A stretch of DNA of 64,000 nucleotides from the NCBI GenBank assembly GCA_040954595.2, contig CM082576.2, positions 7,316,001 through 7,380,000 on the forward strand. Reading direction: 5' to 3'. This document shows, piece by piece, positions 34,801 to 54,037 of the stretch (positions are counted from its first letter, which is position 1; every line of letters starts with the position of its first letter). Source of the stretch: Balanoglossus misakiensis. Taxonomy: Eukaryota; Hemichordata. The position numbers and the translations under genes are program-made. The notes under the pieces are model-generated. The model saw only the letters and a list, made by a program, of their open reading frames with translations. It was not told the origin of the DNA and searched no databases.

Positions 34801-37800
34801 TACCAGTGAGATCTGTTGTGTTGACCTGCGCCCCCCTCTCTACAAGCAACTGCACACATCTTAAGGCACCATTCATTGCGGCTTTATGTATCAGTGTCAG
34901 TCCGAATTGATCTCTGCTGTTGGGATCCTGAAAAAATAAAACAACAATCACTTGTGTGGGCCAACATGCATACTTTTCTAAAATATGTTGCATACAATTC
35001 TTCGTTTATTCATAAAACAAAATAGCTTTCAAGAAATCCTGATGATTAACCCTTTCACCACCATGGTTTGGTCCAAATCCATTAATTGTTTTATGTGGTA
35101 AAGTTGGATGTCTGTACAACTCGATCGGAACTGGGGGTGAAAGGGTTAAAAATCTTTGGGCATCTCAACTAGAAAATCCTCAAAGCCTGTTGTAGTTAGA
35201 TACTAATGAAACAAATTTTCAATCATATCAAGAGATGGAAAGGACGGCATTTTCAGTGGTGTATGCTCTCTCCTCTGCTAAGAATCTTTATTCGTTTCCC
35301 ATTCGACATCAATTTACTCCAAATTACTGTGAAATGGCTAGTGAAATTTGAGCTATCATGCTTTAATATCCAGTCATTGCTTCTGTAATCAGACACCATG
35401 TGAAATCAAGCGATAAACTACCAGTATTGCATGTTGGGTTTATTACATTTTAAAAACATGGAATACTTGCATAAAAGTCTCTCTATGTACAAAATAATGA
35501 TAATTCATAACTTCAGAAGTGTTAAAAATTTACCGCTTTTGCTGTACCTCACCAAAAAATTGTCCCAAAGGGACAGTACTGATTAAAACCCAAAACACTA
35601 TAACAGCTGTTTCACTGAGAACATTTCAAAAAGGCATTTTAAAAGATACCATATGAGACATGCAATGTAACTAATATTTTATGAGTTTTGCTATGTCGAG
35701 AAATGTGAAATTTCTGTATCTCTTTAATGTTTAATGCATGCTTCTGTAGATAACGTGCCGTTACTATCTGTGACAGTCTTATTACCATGGACAATGAAAG
35801 AACTAGGACCTCTTATCAACAGATAAAATATACTCACACCAAAACCTAGTCCCAAAAGGATCGACACAAATGTTGAACAAAATCCAAAAACACATGTGGC
35901 AGTTTCACTGAGAATGCTTCAAAAAAGCTTAAAAGATTGCATGAGATGTACAACTAATATTTTATGAGGTTTGAGAAATCAGATTCGTATGTGAAATTTC
36001 TACATATCTTTAATGCTCAAGGCAAATTTACCGGATATGTCCTTATCAAAAATAAAAACAGAAAACTGAGATGACCAAACATGTACATTGACATTTAGTG
36101 GTGATCACATTTTAAATTTAAACTTTATACAGATACAATTTTGTGTGTACTTACCAGTCCAGTATCAAGGTTGGTTTTGAGTTCCCTCAGCTCCCCTGTG
36201 AAGGCTTAAAGGAATAGAGAGAATGGTTCAACTGTGATTTATCAAAATGAAAAAAGGGTGCAGTTGCTCTACAATTTTGGTTCGTTTTGAAGTGTGTTAA
36301 CGGAAATTAACACCCATTTTTTAGCTTTTCAACACAGTCACATGTACACAGTAGGAATCATTTTTCACACAGTACAATAGGCTTTGCTCTTTTTTTCAAA
36401 AAGTTTAGTCGAAACCCAAGCGCAATTACCAACAATAATGCTGTGCAATTATACTAGTAATAGTACGTTGACAAAGTCCTAGACACAGGATATTACGACA
36501 TGCTTCAGGGAGTACCATTACAAGATAATTGCAAGGCAGCGGGTATAAAGAAAAACATCTGAAGAAAAAAAACATTAATAGCTACTGTCTCTTTTAATGC
36601 GAACAACCCCACATGTAGAGCCAAGTTCAGTCTAAATAACTGACATTCCCTGCAATTATTTTACTAATGCACTCCAAGAATATATAGCTGACATAGATAA
36701 TAGTAAATGTAATATAGGATAGAAGTAGGTTAGAAGGATCCCCCTTTCAGGAGAACCTGCTGATCAAATCCACACTAGCACATCAAAGACTGTTGTATCT
36801 GACAATGTACCAGGAGTTACATAGCTGTCGCCCACGCTGATTGATGTGTATAGAACGCTGAACAAGATCGCTTCCTACAAAATCATCTTGCCACAATGCA
36901 AGTTCAATCTCTTGGTAGGTTGTCATGACAACAGCACAATGTTGGAAATGTCAGGTTTCTCTCGCTAGCAATTAATGGCTGTCGTCTGTTTTTCTTTTCA
37001 ATGTTTCAACTCTTTCATAAGCAGGATTCTATATCTTCCTTGATTTGGTTTGGCCAATCTTGTTTTGTATGAGTTTGTTGCTCTCGATCAAATCAAGACA
37101 GCAATGAAATTTAATTCAAAATTATACTGATATGAAAACACTTTATCAAATCAGACTCATGCTTGCGATCTTATTTCACAAGCAACACAGACCTAGTTCT
37201 TGTTTGTCCATTTTCACAGCAGATTTACACACATTAATTAGCATCAATTCACTAGCAAGAACTTCAGTCATTTGTATAACAGTCCATGAACACCCCAAGT
37301 TTCATTCAACTACGTCTAACAATTCTTTCTGTTTAATTTCTCAAAAAGCTTTTTATAGTCTTGAATCACCTTTTCTTGGAAATGTTCTAACACACAGTAA
37401 AACGTGCAAATAACACACTGAAAACTGTTTTCAACAACAAAAAATCATGCATGATTTTTTTTCTGATATGAACAGACTAGCAATCAGAGCCAATGAGATG
37501 AGATGAGATGAAACTAATGATGGCATTGTAAATATAATCTGGTGTATTTAGTCTCATTAGTTGTGCTAATAAGAGGATATGATGTGTTGACTCTATGCAG
37601 TAGAATGAGTTGATCTTGAAATGTCAACAGGACACATCTGTCAAATCTCTATAATCCCTCCATTATGAAAATGCTAAAAAAATTGCACTAAAAAAAGCTT
37701 CAGACTTCTGTCATGCAATCCCCCTAAGCATGATAATGACACCATCTGCAATACTTTCCTTTCATTAAACCAACTACCTGTTGCTAATTAAACTGATTCA

Positions 37801-40800
37801 TTGCAACGTACAGTACCTTATAATGGAGAAAATAAGAACATTTGTTTAATAAACAAGTCAAATATGTCAAAATAGTGCTAATTTCTTGTTGTACTATTGT
37901 CAAACTGAAGTGCACTATCCCCCTCCCCCCAAAAAACAACAACAACAACAACAACCCACATCCCACCACCAACAACAACAAAGTGTGATTGACTGTTTGA
38001 TCCATCCGGAAATGCAGCACACGACATGAATGCTTAGTTTTTGCCGTCAGATCAAGGGCATTCCTTTTGAGGCAAACTGCATGAATACTCCGCTTGCCTG
38101 GAGGTATTCCTTTTCATACTTAACTCTGATTGCCTTGCACATTCACAAATCAAAAGCCACACAAACAATATTGCTATGCTTGCACTTCATCTGAAATGGT
38201 GCAAACTGGACATGCAGCGCCGCTTTCCTGGAGTGCCCTCAGGCCCAAGAATGGTGGAATATTAATTATCACACACATATACCTGTAACCACAAACATTT
38301 CACTGCAAATCTTTTTTGCCAAAAACACTGCTTGGAATTTATTGGTTATGAATTGTGAAACTGCACCCGATGGACCACCGCTCAGCAAAACCAGGATCAC
38401 AACTAGAATTGCATATTTCATCTATAAACAGAATCCTCCATATAAATGGTGAAAGACAAATATCATTTGTTGAAATGTAATAGCAATATGCATTTGTTGG
38501 CCAGGGGAATTTTGCAGGAAATTGAAACTACATGAGCTGTACAGGGCACCGACATGGAAAATGGCATTTTCATCCATTATTTCAGCACGTTCCCACTAGC
38601 TATACACTCCACACTTTGGTAAACTGATGCCAATATGCAATTACATGATTACATTAGCATTTCATATCCTGAGTATAGTCAGTGTTGGAAGATGAATATG
38701 ATATTGTATGATGCAAAAGTGGTATGGTTTGAAAAAAAAAACTTACTCATGTGGAGCATAAATGTTTATGGCAGAATAGATGTTGATGAAAGCGTTGACA
38801 ATACTAATTTTATTCAACCACTGAATTTTACTTCACCAGGCTGATGGATGTGAAGCTTTGAAAACTGCAAAAGTGGCTTTTTCAAGCAATTCTCTCCGTA
38901 ATCCTGAGGGAGGGGTCAAAGTCAACTGTCATAGAGTGCGTGAACATCCTTAATAGCACATATGGTGAATGAGATTGATTCCCAGCGATAATTATGACAG
39001 ATCACATTTGCCTTTTCATTCTCGTTATCGCAAGTTCCATTCATATATTGTGTCAATGTTGACAAATCATTATAGCGATCACTGACATTGTATGCCACTG
39101 ATTAATTTGGTCGTGCATCCATCTAATCAATCCATCCATTCATTCATCCCGATACTAATATGCCATGTCTGCTGAATGCCGGGGAAGATCAATGAAGCTC
39201 CCCACTTCCGTAAACACGGTCACCACATATTAATAACGCGTGTGACGACCAACAATGTCAACAGTGATGATCAATACAACTCTACCACCCTGAAATTAAT
39301 AGAAGGTGGCTTGATATTTGTAAGTACCTATAGAAAATCTGGAGTTGCCAGGGCATTCAAAATTACTATATAGACCCAGAGGGACTGTTTGCTGGCAATA
39401 ACAGAAATCTCACAATAGAAGATGACAAAATAAGCTTCATTAGGTCTCTTTTAAATTTTTACTTGTATTTCTATGCAGCAATTGAAATTACTTGGCTCAA
39501 GAACTCAATATTAAACCACTGGAAGTATACACCACTGCTTCATGTTAGAGTTTTTTTTATCAATTTTTTTCCCTGAGATGGTTTTCAATACTAATATTTG
39601 TTCAAATCAATACCAGTTAATTAGCTTAGATCCGGGTCCGGTAGGTCTCATGCTATTAATAGCAAATATTTCATATGCCGCATAAGTCATTTCTGCATGT
39701 GATTTTTTCTGCAAACACTATTTTCAATCTTTGTGAAGTTTACACACTCACTTGGGGCCATCAGAGATTGCCACAGAGGTTCAACAAATGATCAAAACCG
39801 CCTGCCTTCCCCCCCCCCCCCCTCCCCAAACACAACTTTAAAGTGAGAAGTGTGGATGCGGCCACAGGCTAAACTTTTTCAATTTGCCATAACATTTGAT
39901 AATATGCCCATGGCAGCATGAAGTAATCAGTGTAACCATGGCGAGTCATTTTTAGCACCAACATACAATCGATAAACAAAATAGGAAAATCTATCGTGAC
40001 ATTCAACATAGAAAAGTGTTATTTTATCTTTTTTCTCCTTTTTGGATATCTTATGTGTCCTTGGTCTTTTTGGACGTGTGAAGTTTGTACTTCACTGAAG
40101 CACTGATAAAACATCTAAGCATCTGTACAAACCTCTCATAGTCATTACATTATAGTATTTGTTGAACATTAACCTTAGTGTCAGTTTATAACATGGAACA
40201 GTCATGAAGCTTAAAATTAAAAAAAAATCAATCACATTTAATTCTGTGATATCCAACTGGAGATCATGAATGAGATCACAGAAAAGAAAGCTTAATTCTG
40301 TTGATACACAAGGCTTATAGTCAAAAGCAGCTCTGATTATCGGTCTAACTCTGGTGAGTATACAGGGATCAATGTTTGATCTTGCAGATGAGAAGCAGCA
40401 TTGTTTACAGTTTGGTTACTTCTCTTAGGCATCACCATGTCATTCCCTGATGTCAGCATTTCAAATGGATTTCAGCAAGGGGACCTAGATGCTTGAGTGG
40501 ATTGAATATCTCAGCCAGGTTGTAGCTGATAATTTGTGTGGCACCCAATGGCAAATACGACTGAACTGTCCGGGTGACTGCTCGTCACGCGGGACACCCA
40601 TCTAATACTTAGTACATGTATCAGTCAGCAAGCATGCAAGTATAGATGGATTATCACATCTGTGTCTATTCTGTTGAATCTGCAACGCAAAAGGAATTTA
40701 GTCATAAATCTTCCCAGGCAAGAATGGTGGTACCGTCAACAGATCACTTTGCCATATCAAAATGACAAGAATTATTGCAAAAGTGGTTAGACCATCTCAA

Positions 40801-41506
40801 ATCTATAATTTTTGTAAACTTGAAAGTCAAAATAACTGAAAAATAAAAAATAAACGCTGGAGAAAAACACACAAGAGAAAAAAATAATATTGTATAAACA
40901 GGGGTGAGAGCAAATCCACTATAAACCCAAGCTCGTTATTGCCATCATTATAACCAGTTTGTGCTCTGATTTGCCTGATAAACTCCAATTTGAAAATGTT
41001 TTAGTTGAGGTATATTCTCAACATAGTCGGTGTAATAGTATCGCCAAATCAAGCAAAAACAGGAGGTTCCTAAGATACTGAAGTTCACTTTTTTTTCCTA
41101 TCGGTTACTAAGGTCTCTTTACCGTGCGCAACTTAATGCTTATCTTATCAATCTGAATCAACAGCGAGCTTACGGCTCCTGGCAATAATGACTGCAGTAA
41201 GTTGAAAGGTTTCGATAACCTACTAAAATGAAATGCACAAGTTGCTTCAGTTTATCAGTTTTAATATCGTTAAAACGTTTTTTTAATGCCCTTTCCCCTT
41301 TCTTTAGAAGAAAACCGTTTATATTTGGCAAAATGCCACTACATCCGCACCAATGTGTGATGATCAGTGAAAGTGATTTACCTCAGAGAGTTAATAGACT
41401 GACGATCATCATTTGGGAGTTTTGCAATTAATTCAAGCAGGTGAGAGATTTTTGGAAAAAAACAAATAATAATACCTGCTTCGTGCGGAGAAAGACGGGA
41501 AGGCAT
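28816..41506 (-). CDS. Small ankyrin-repeat protein
   Basis: Five exons in phase give 134 residues: 41506-41476, 36195-36155, 34927-34804, 29335-29165, 28853-28816. The start is the ATG at 41506 (MPSRLSPHEAG); the same frame is open upstream, without another ATG, to an in-frame TAG. After a short helix (ELRELKTNLDTGLDPN) come ankyrin repeats GLTLIHKAAMNGALRCVQLL (33-65), GQTPLHYAAANGYLDIVKWL (66-99) and a degenerate GHTPRYMAKSRGQTKVVTFL (100-122), then a short tail ending WMGT. Ankyrin repeats mediate protein binding and no partner is indicated. Two introns exceed 5 kb and contain repeats but no other gene I can support. I cannot assign it to a named vertebrate gene. The terminal exon contributes only 11 residues, but its polypyrimidine acceptor and its phase both fit. 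Confidence 0.86.
29638..30223. mobile_element. Possible element with imperfect inverted ends
   Basis: The left end (GGCCATACCGGAGGATTC) and the complement of the right end (GGTGGTACGGAAGGATTC) match imperfectly. A second matched block, GTTGCCAGGG versus GTTGCTATGG, lies just inside. The interior is AT-rich and non-coding. No clear target-site duplication was identified. It lies in the intron between the third and fourth coding exons of the ankyrin gene. Confidence 0.4.
32749..32795 (-). mobile_element. Partial copy of the inverted-repeat element
   Basis: About 47 bp matching the GGTCCAAATCCATT...AAAGTTGGA interior of the copy at 35046, in the same orientation. The terminal repeats are missing or degraded. 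It lies in the same intron as 29638. Confidence 0.55.
35046..35150 (-). mobile_element. Short inverted-repeat element (MITE-like), copy 2
   Basis: About 105 bp bounded by TTAACCCTTTCACC and GGGGGTGAAAGGGTTAA. It is in reverse orientation relative to the copies at 25121 and 53574. It lies in the intron between the second and third coding exons of the ankyrin gene. Confidence 0.75.
37935..37954. repeat. (CAA)n microsatellite next to a C-rich tract
   Basis: A run of CAA units follows a short C/T-C tract and A6 starting at 37921, in the first intron of the ankyrin gene. Confidence 0.85.
39809..39822. repeat. Poly-C tract
   Basis: Fourteen consecutive C, followed by T and four more C, in the first intron of the ankyrin gene. 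Confidence 0.9.
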
Positions 41507-42705
41507 CACAACTGACGATGGTAGCGCAGTAGACGAGGGGTTCTTCGACCGTCTCCGCCTCTGCTCAAAATGTGAGGATAGCAGTTTGAGTTTTTGAAGT
41601 GACACTGCAGAACATAAACGGCCTGTTGGTCGTCGCTGTGATGATGTAGGTGCTCCGACGGGCTAGCTGTAACCATCTCATTCAAAAGTGTCGTGTGATC
41701 GTCTCTTGACTTCCCTACTGATGATGACGCCCTTCCCTCATTCGTAAACGGAAACCTAGATGAGTGACAGCGATGATTCTCCTCCGAAGAACATCACACA
41801 TCCTACGCATTTGCATCCAATCACATCCCGTGCGATGATGAGGCAGAGCGTAACACGGGAGTCAGAAGACCGTACCATTATGCGCGAGGGGAGGTGATAT
41901 TTGAATCTTTGAATCGAGTACATTTCAAACATTTAGCATGTTTTGAATCAATTCTACCCCAATTAGAGGGGTATATCGTTCAAAAGCAACCTTTTCAGAA
42001 ATCTGTTGCCGCTGTTGACTACAGTGAATCGCCTTTCTTTAATTACCATAACCATAATCGCAGGTCACTGCAATCGAGGGCGTACAAGATGATCCCGAGG
42101 ACTACTTCTTGTAGTACCGTGACCAGTTACCCAGAAAATGGGTTTGGATATATTAAATTCTGTTAACCCTGATGATTTTTTTTTTGCACGAAGCGAACTT
42201 TGCCGGGAATCAACTTTGACATCTGCATTGCAAATTTGTAAGTGTATTATTTTTTGCACCAGGAATAGTGCGGTAGAATGAGGTAGAATATTTATATGCA
42301 CTATATAGCGCACCATCCAGTAGAATGACGTCCGTAACTATGCACTATATAGCGCACCATCCAGTAGAATGACGTCCGTAACTATGCACTATACAGTGCA
42401 CACTCCAGTAGAATGAGGTCCGTAACTATGCACTATATAGCGCACCATCCAGTAGAATGAGGTAAAAACGCCTCATACATCTGTTTGGAGAACTATCACT
42501 TTTTCTGGCAACAAAAAGTAGCCCAGGCTAGCAGGTAAGACCATTGAAAACAAAAGAGGCTTTTGTAACTTGCCAGATGAGGCGCCATTTAAGGGGTGAA
42601 GTTCCCTGATCTAAATGAACAGGACAACATCGGGGGTGTAGGGTTACAACTTGAGCCATCGGATATTGTTCTTTGAGCTATACAATAACGAATTAAACGA
42701 TAACA
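41507..42705. promoter_or_regulatory. Divergent upstream region of the ankyrin gene and the first HHIP-like gene
   Basis: About 1.2 kb between start codons on opposite strands. The side near 41507-41660 is probably 5' UTR of the ankyrin gene. The right part holds the 44 bp tandem repeat at 42295. No other gene is seen. Confidence 0.5.
42295..42470. repeat. Four tandem copies of a 44 bp unit
   Basis: Units begin at 42295, 42339, 42383 and 42427, each starting TATGCACTATATAGCGCACC or a variant. The spacing is exactly 44 bp. Units 1 and 2 are identical; unit 3 has substitutions (ACAGTGCACACT) and the last decays at its end. Each unit holds a near-palindrome, TGCACTATATAGCGCA, and a TATATA core. 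The array ends about 235 bp before the ATG of the first HHIP-like gene. It could be a minisatellite or a cis element; only its position suggests the latter. Confidence 0.93.
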
Positions 42706-46831
<4,126 letters not shown>

Positions 46832-47182
46832 TTCCCTGATATGCGATATGGATTTTCATGTCGGGATGAAAGAAAAAAAAACTTCATGTACATGCCTTGT
46901 CCATACGTGAAGGTCAAATGTTTATCCCATTTTCCTGTCAAAATGTATTAAATTGTTTATGATATTTTGTGTATATGTTTTATGTGTAGTTTTCTCAGTC
47001 TACAGCCATATCCCTTTTACTGTCTTCGAAGATCAATTGTTGCTTGTAGTAGCGTTACATTACGCGTGGATCGATCTTAGCCTGATTAAAAACGACAGGT
47101 GCTTTGCTGTTAGCCAGGTGAGGCGCAGTCTGCGGGAGTTCGCTGACTGAACCTGGGGTTAAAGGTTAAAGCTTATTGTTTG
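46832..47182. other. Short spacer between the tandem HHIP-like genes
   Basis: About 350 bp holding the 3' UTR of the first copy (ATTAAA at 46947-46952) and the 5' side of the second. No repeat copy of the 44 bp upstream array is present here. Nothing else is seen. Confidence 0.6.
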
Positions 47183-51341
<4,159 letters not shown>

Positions 51342-51456
51342 CTGTGGAAGTCAATATTTTTATAATAATATGGGTGTGGAATATCTTTATTTTTTAAAGT
51401 CAAGAAGGCATCAAAATAATTGATGCTGTATTTGATATATATCTGCGTAATCTCTC

Positions 51457-51462
51457 AATAAA
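51457..51462 (+). terminator. Poly(A) signal AATAAA for the second HHIP-like gene
   Basis: A canonical AATAAA 115 bases after the stop codon, at a typical distance for a short 3' UTR. Confidence 0.65.
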
Positions 51463-53573
51463 ACAAAGTGTTGATCACTTTTGATACAAGACCAGCCAAT
51501 TCTTGGGGAATGTTTGTGTGTGATTGGTAAACATTGTTTACTGCAGATTTTTCACAGCATTGGTTTTATACTTCTTTGACAAACTAAACTGGACACTTGT
51601 CTGGCAAAACGAGACGCATTCAGAAGACACCGTATAATATTTCGGCAAACTTTAGCCAGGTACAACTGGACCTCAAGCACAAAGTAGACTGTCAGATCAG
51701 AATCAGCTGTGCTAACAACCGTAACCTGATACACTGCTATTTCATCCCGGTAGGAAGTGCACACAGGGGGGCTTTTGTATGGGCATAAAGCGGAATTACT
51801 GAAATAGTACGCTGGCTTCCTCCGAAGGTTTCGGCTTGGTTTCCCAGGACAAGGTCAGTAACAGGCGAGATTTTGGTTTGGTCTGGTAATCGGATTCTGT
51901 TTCCCTTGTGTGGAGTAATTAAGCTGGTGCTGACAGCTTTCACCGGAGTTTGCTAGAATGACTTCTTTTATTGGAGAAATTTCCCAAATGTGTGCATCTG
52001 TGACAATTAAGGCTAGACAGGTAGCTATTGGCCAGAAATGCCAAAAAGGTTGTTGAACTTGTTCTTGTTTGTGAACATAACTATCTCTCTCCATATGGTT
52101 TTCATTTCTCTTGGTGTGAGAAACACACAAAAAATTGTCCCATTTTTAGAAAACAATAATACCAAAGTGATCCCTTGTAATCTCCATTTATTCTTATAAA
52201 TCTCATACCAATGTTCAATATTCAGTGGAATGTAACACCTTGGTCTCCAATACATGCATGTAATATAAATAACATTTGCCTCCCAGCTCCACATATCAAA
52301 ACATCCTACATAGGGATCATGCCTGTGTGTCTCATTAATGTACCAAACTTTTGAGCTGCTGAAAGAAAATACTGTAAATATACAAGAGGTGAGCATGCAT
52401 GAAAGTGGAAGGGTTACAGGCTGACTCAAAGACACTTTGAGTAGCTCCTTTCATATAAATACCTACAAAAAACGTGATACTACTATTCAATTGCACTTCG
52501 GAAATAGAGTCTGAGTGTACTATAATTATTTATATGATTTTAAATGCATTTTTTAATTATGATTTGAAATCATTGAATCATTGGAAAAATAAAGACTGCT
52601 AATCTTTTGGTATCCTTCAAACAGGTTACTGCTGTAACCGTGCCCATGCTCTGGAAGTGAAGGTCGTGTGACCTTCATGGTTGGCTTTGGGAACTACGCA
52701 TGGTTGACACTGTATTGTCAAAAAGGGCGTGGGGGTCACAGATGAATGAACTACTGCAGATTGAAATGTGTAAAACCGTCTGGCACAATCCTTAAGACGG
52801 TTGAGGAAAAAAAAGTCTGATTGGACTAATGCCACTTGAAAGTATACTATGTGCGCTTCTACAGAAGAAAAAAACATGCAATATAAACCCCAGAAATAAA
52901 TACATTAAAAAAAAAGAATAAATAGGAGTAAAAAGAATGAATAAATAAATAAAAGTAGCTTTTGTAGCTGGTTTCATGCAAATCAGGTTTCCTGTAAGCT
53001 GAGTGAGCCGAAATTTGTGTTACTGCAACAGCGTGGCCATATATCCTTTGAAAATTAAAGAAAATTTACACCATTCTTGTAAACATTACACCAGTTCCAT
53101 TGTAGGACTCAGAAGTGCTATGCTTTTGCCATCACTGTCCAACATGCAGTAAAATCTGGTTCAGATATCCAAGTCAAGAGTTGTTGATTTTATACGCACA
53201 GAAATTTGCCAACAGGTTGTTGACAGTTTGCCAGGATATGTCTAAACAACACTCGGCCATTTGGAACGTTGTTTTGGTGAGATTGGTCAGTCTGTGCTCC
53301 TCAAAGAGAAAAACTGGCAAGAACTTTTGTTGACAGGTGGCTAGAACTGGGAATCAAGTTTCAATGGCGTGGACAGTACACAAAGTATAAGCTTTGCGTG
53401 ATGTAATATCAAGAACCTCCTAACACAAAGACGTACATTGCACCAACAGAGGATACAGCAATAACAGGAAATGGCACTCTGAGTCATAGCTGACCGCATG
53501 CACTAATTTTACACACTCATATCGCCACAAACAGGTAAATGGCTGCAGGGGCAGGATTTCAGTTTAGTATCTC

Positions 53574-53665
53574 TTAACCCTTTCACCCCCAGTTCCCGTA
53601 ATAGAGGTCCAGCCTTACCATATAAAACAATGGGTTTAGACTGAACCATGGCGGTGAAAGGGATA
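53574..53665 (+). mobile_element. Short inverted-repeat element (MITE-like), copy 3
   Basis: About 92 bp with ends TTAACCCTTTCACCCCC and GCGGTGAAAGGGAT. It is in the same orientation as copy 1 and shares the interior AGGTCC...CTTACCATA...AACAATGG. Confidence 0.75.
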
Positions 53666-54037
53666 ACAAGAAGGTAACACACATGTACATGTCTCATGCA
53701 AGTACATCATATTCCACTAAATACTGCAGTGAAAATCCTGCCTTGGATACGCTAATTTCTGTGCCAGTTCAGTAAAATAACACTGCAGTTAGGAAAAAAA
53801 CAGTTAAAAAATTCCACCCATTATCATGCAAAAAAAGAAGAGTTGCAGAAGACCTTCAACAATGACAAATGTGGGTTAAAGTGTGTCTCCCTTCAATCAA
53901 CGTTTCTGAAGAAACATGTACGTGTGTCTGCAAAAATTTGTGTCCACCCATTTAATTACTTCTCTATACATTAGCGGGAAAGTTCAAGTGTATATAAAAT
54001 AGACTGCTGGTGGAATAGTTGCTTGTGATACTGTGGA

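Larger units (their letters stand above)
51342..54037. other. Convergent intergenic region
   Basis: It contains the 3' UTR of the second HHIP-like gene, one inverted-repeat element at 53574, an AAAT-rich patch near 52890-52950, and the 3' side of the ankyrin-GH20 gene. A minus-strand ATTAAA at 53956-53951, about 80 bp after that gene's stop, is a possible poly(A) signal. No gene is supported here. Confidence 0.5.

Noticed and set aside
42295-42470. CRISPR-like array
   Set aside because: The units abut with exact 44 bp period and no unique spacers, in a eukaryotic locus; this is a minisatellite.
52025-52435. 136-residue minus-strand open frame
   Set aside because: No homology that I recognise, no splice signals, and located in a repeat-bearing intergenic region.
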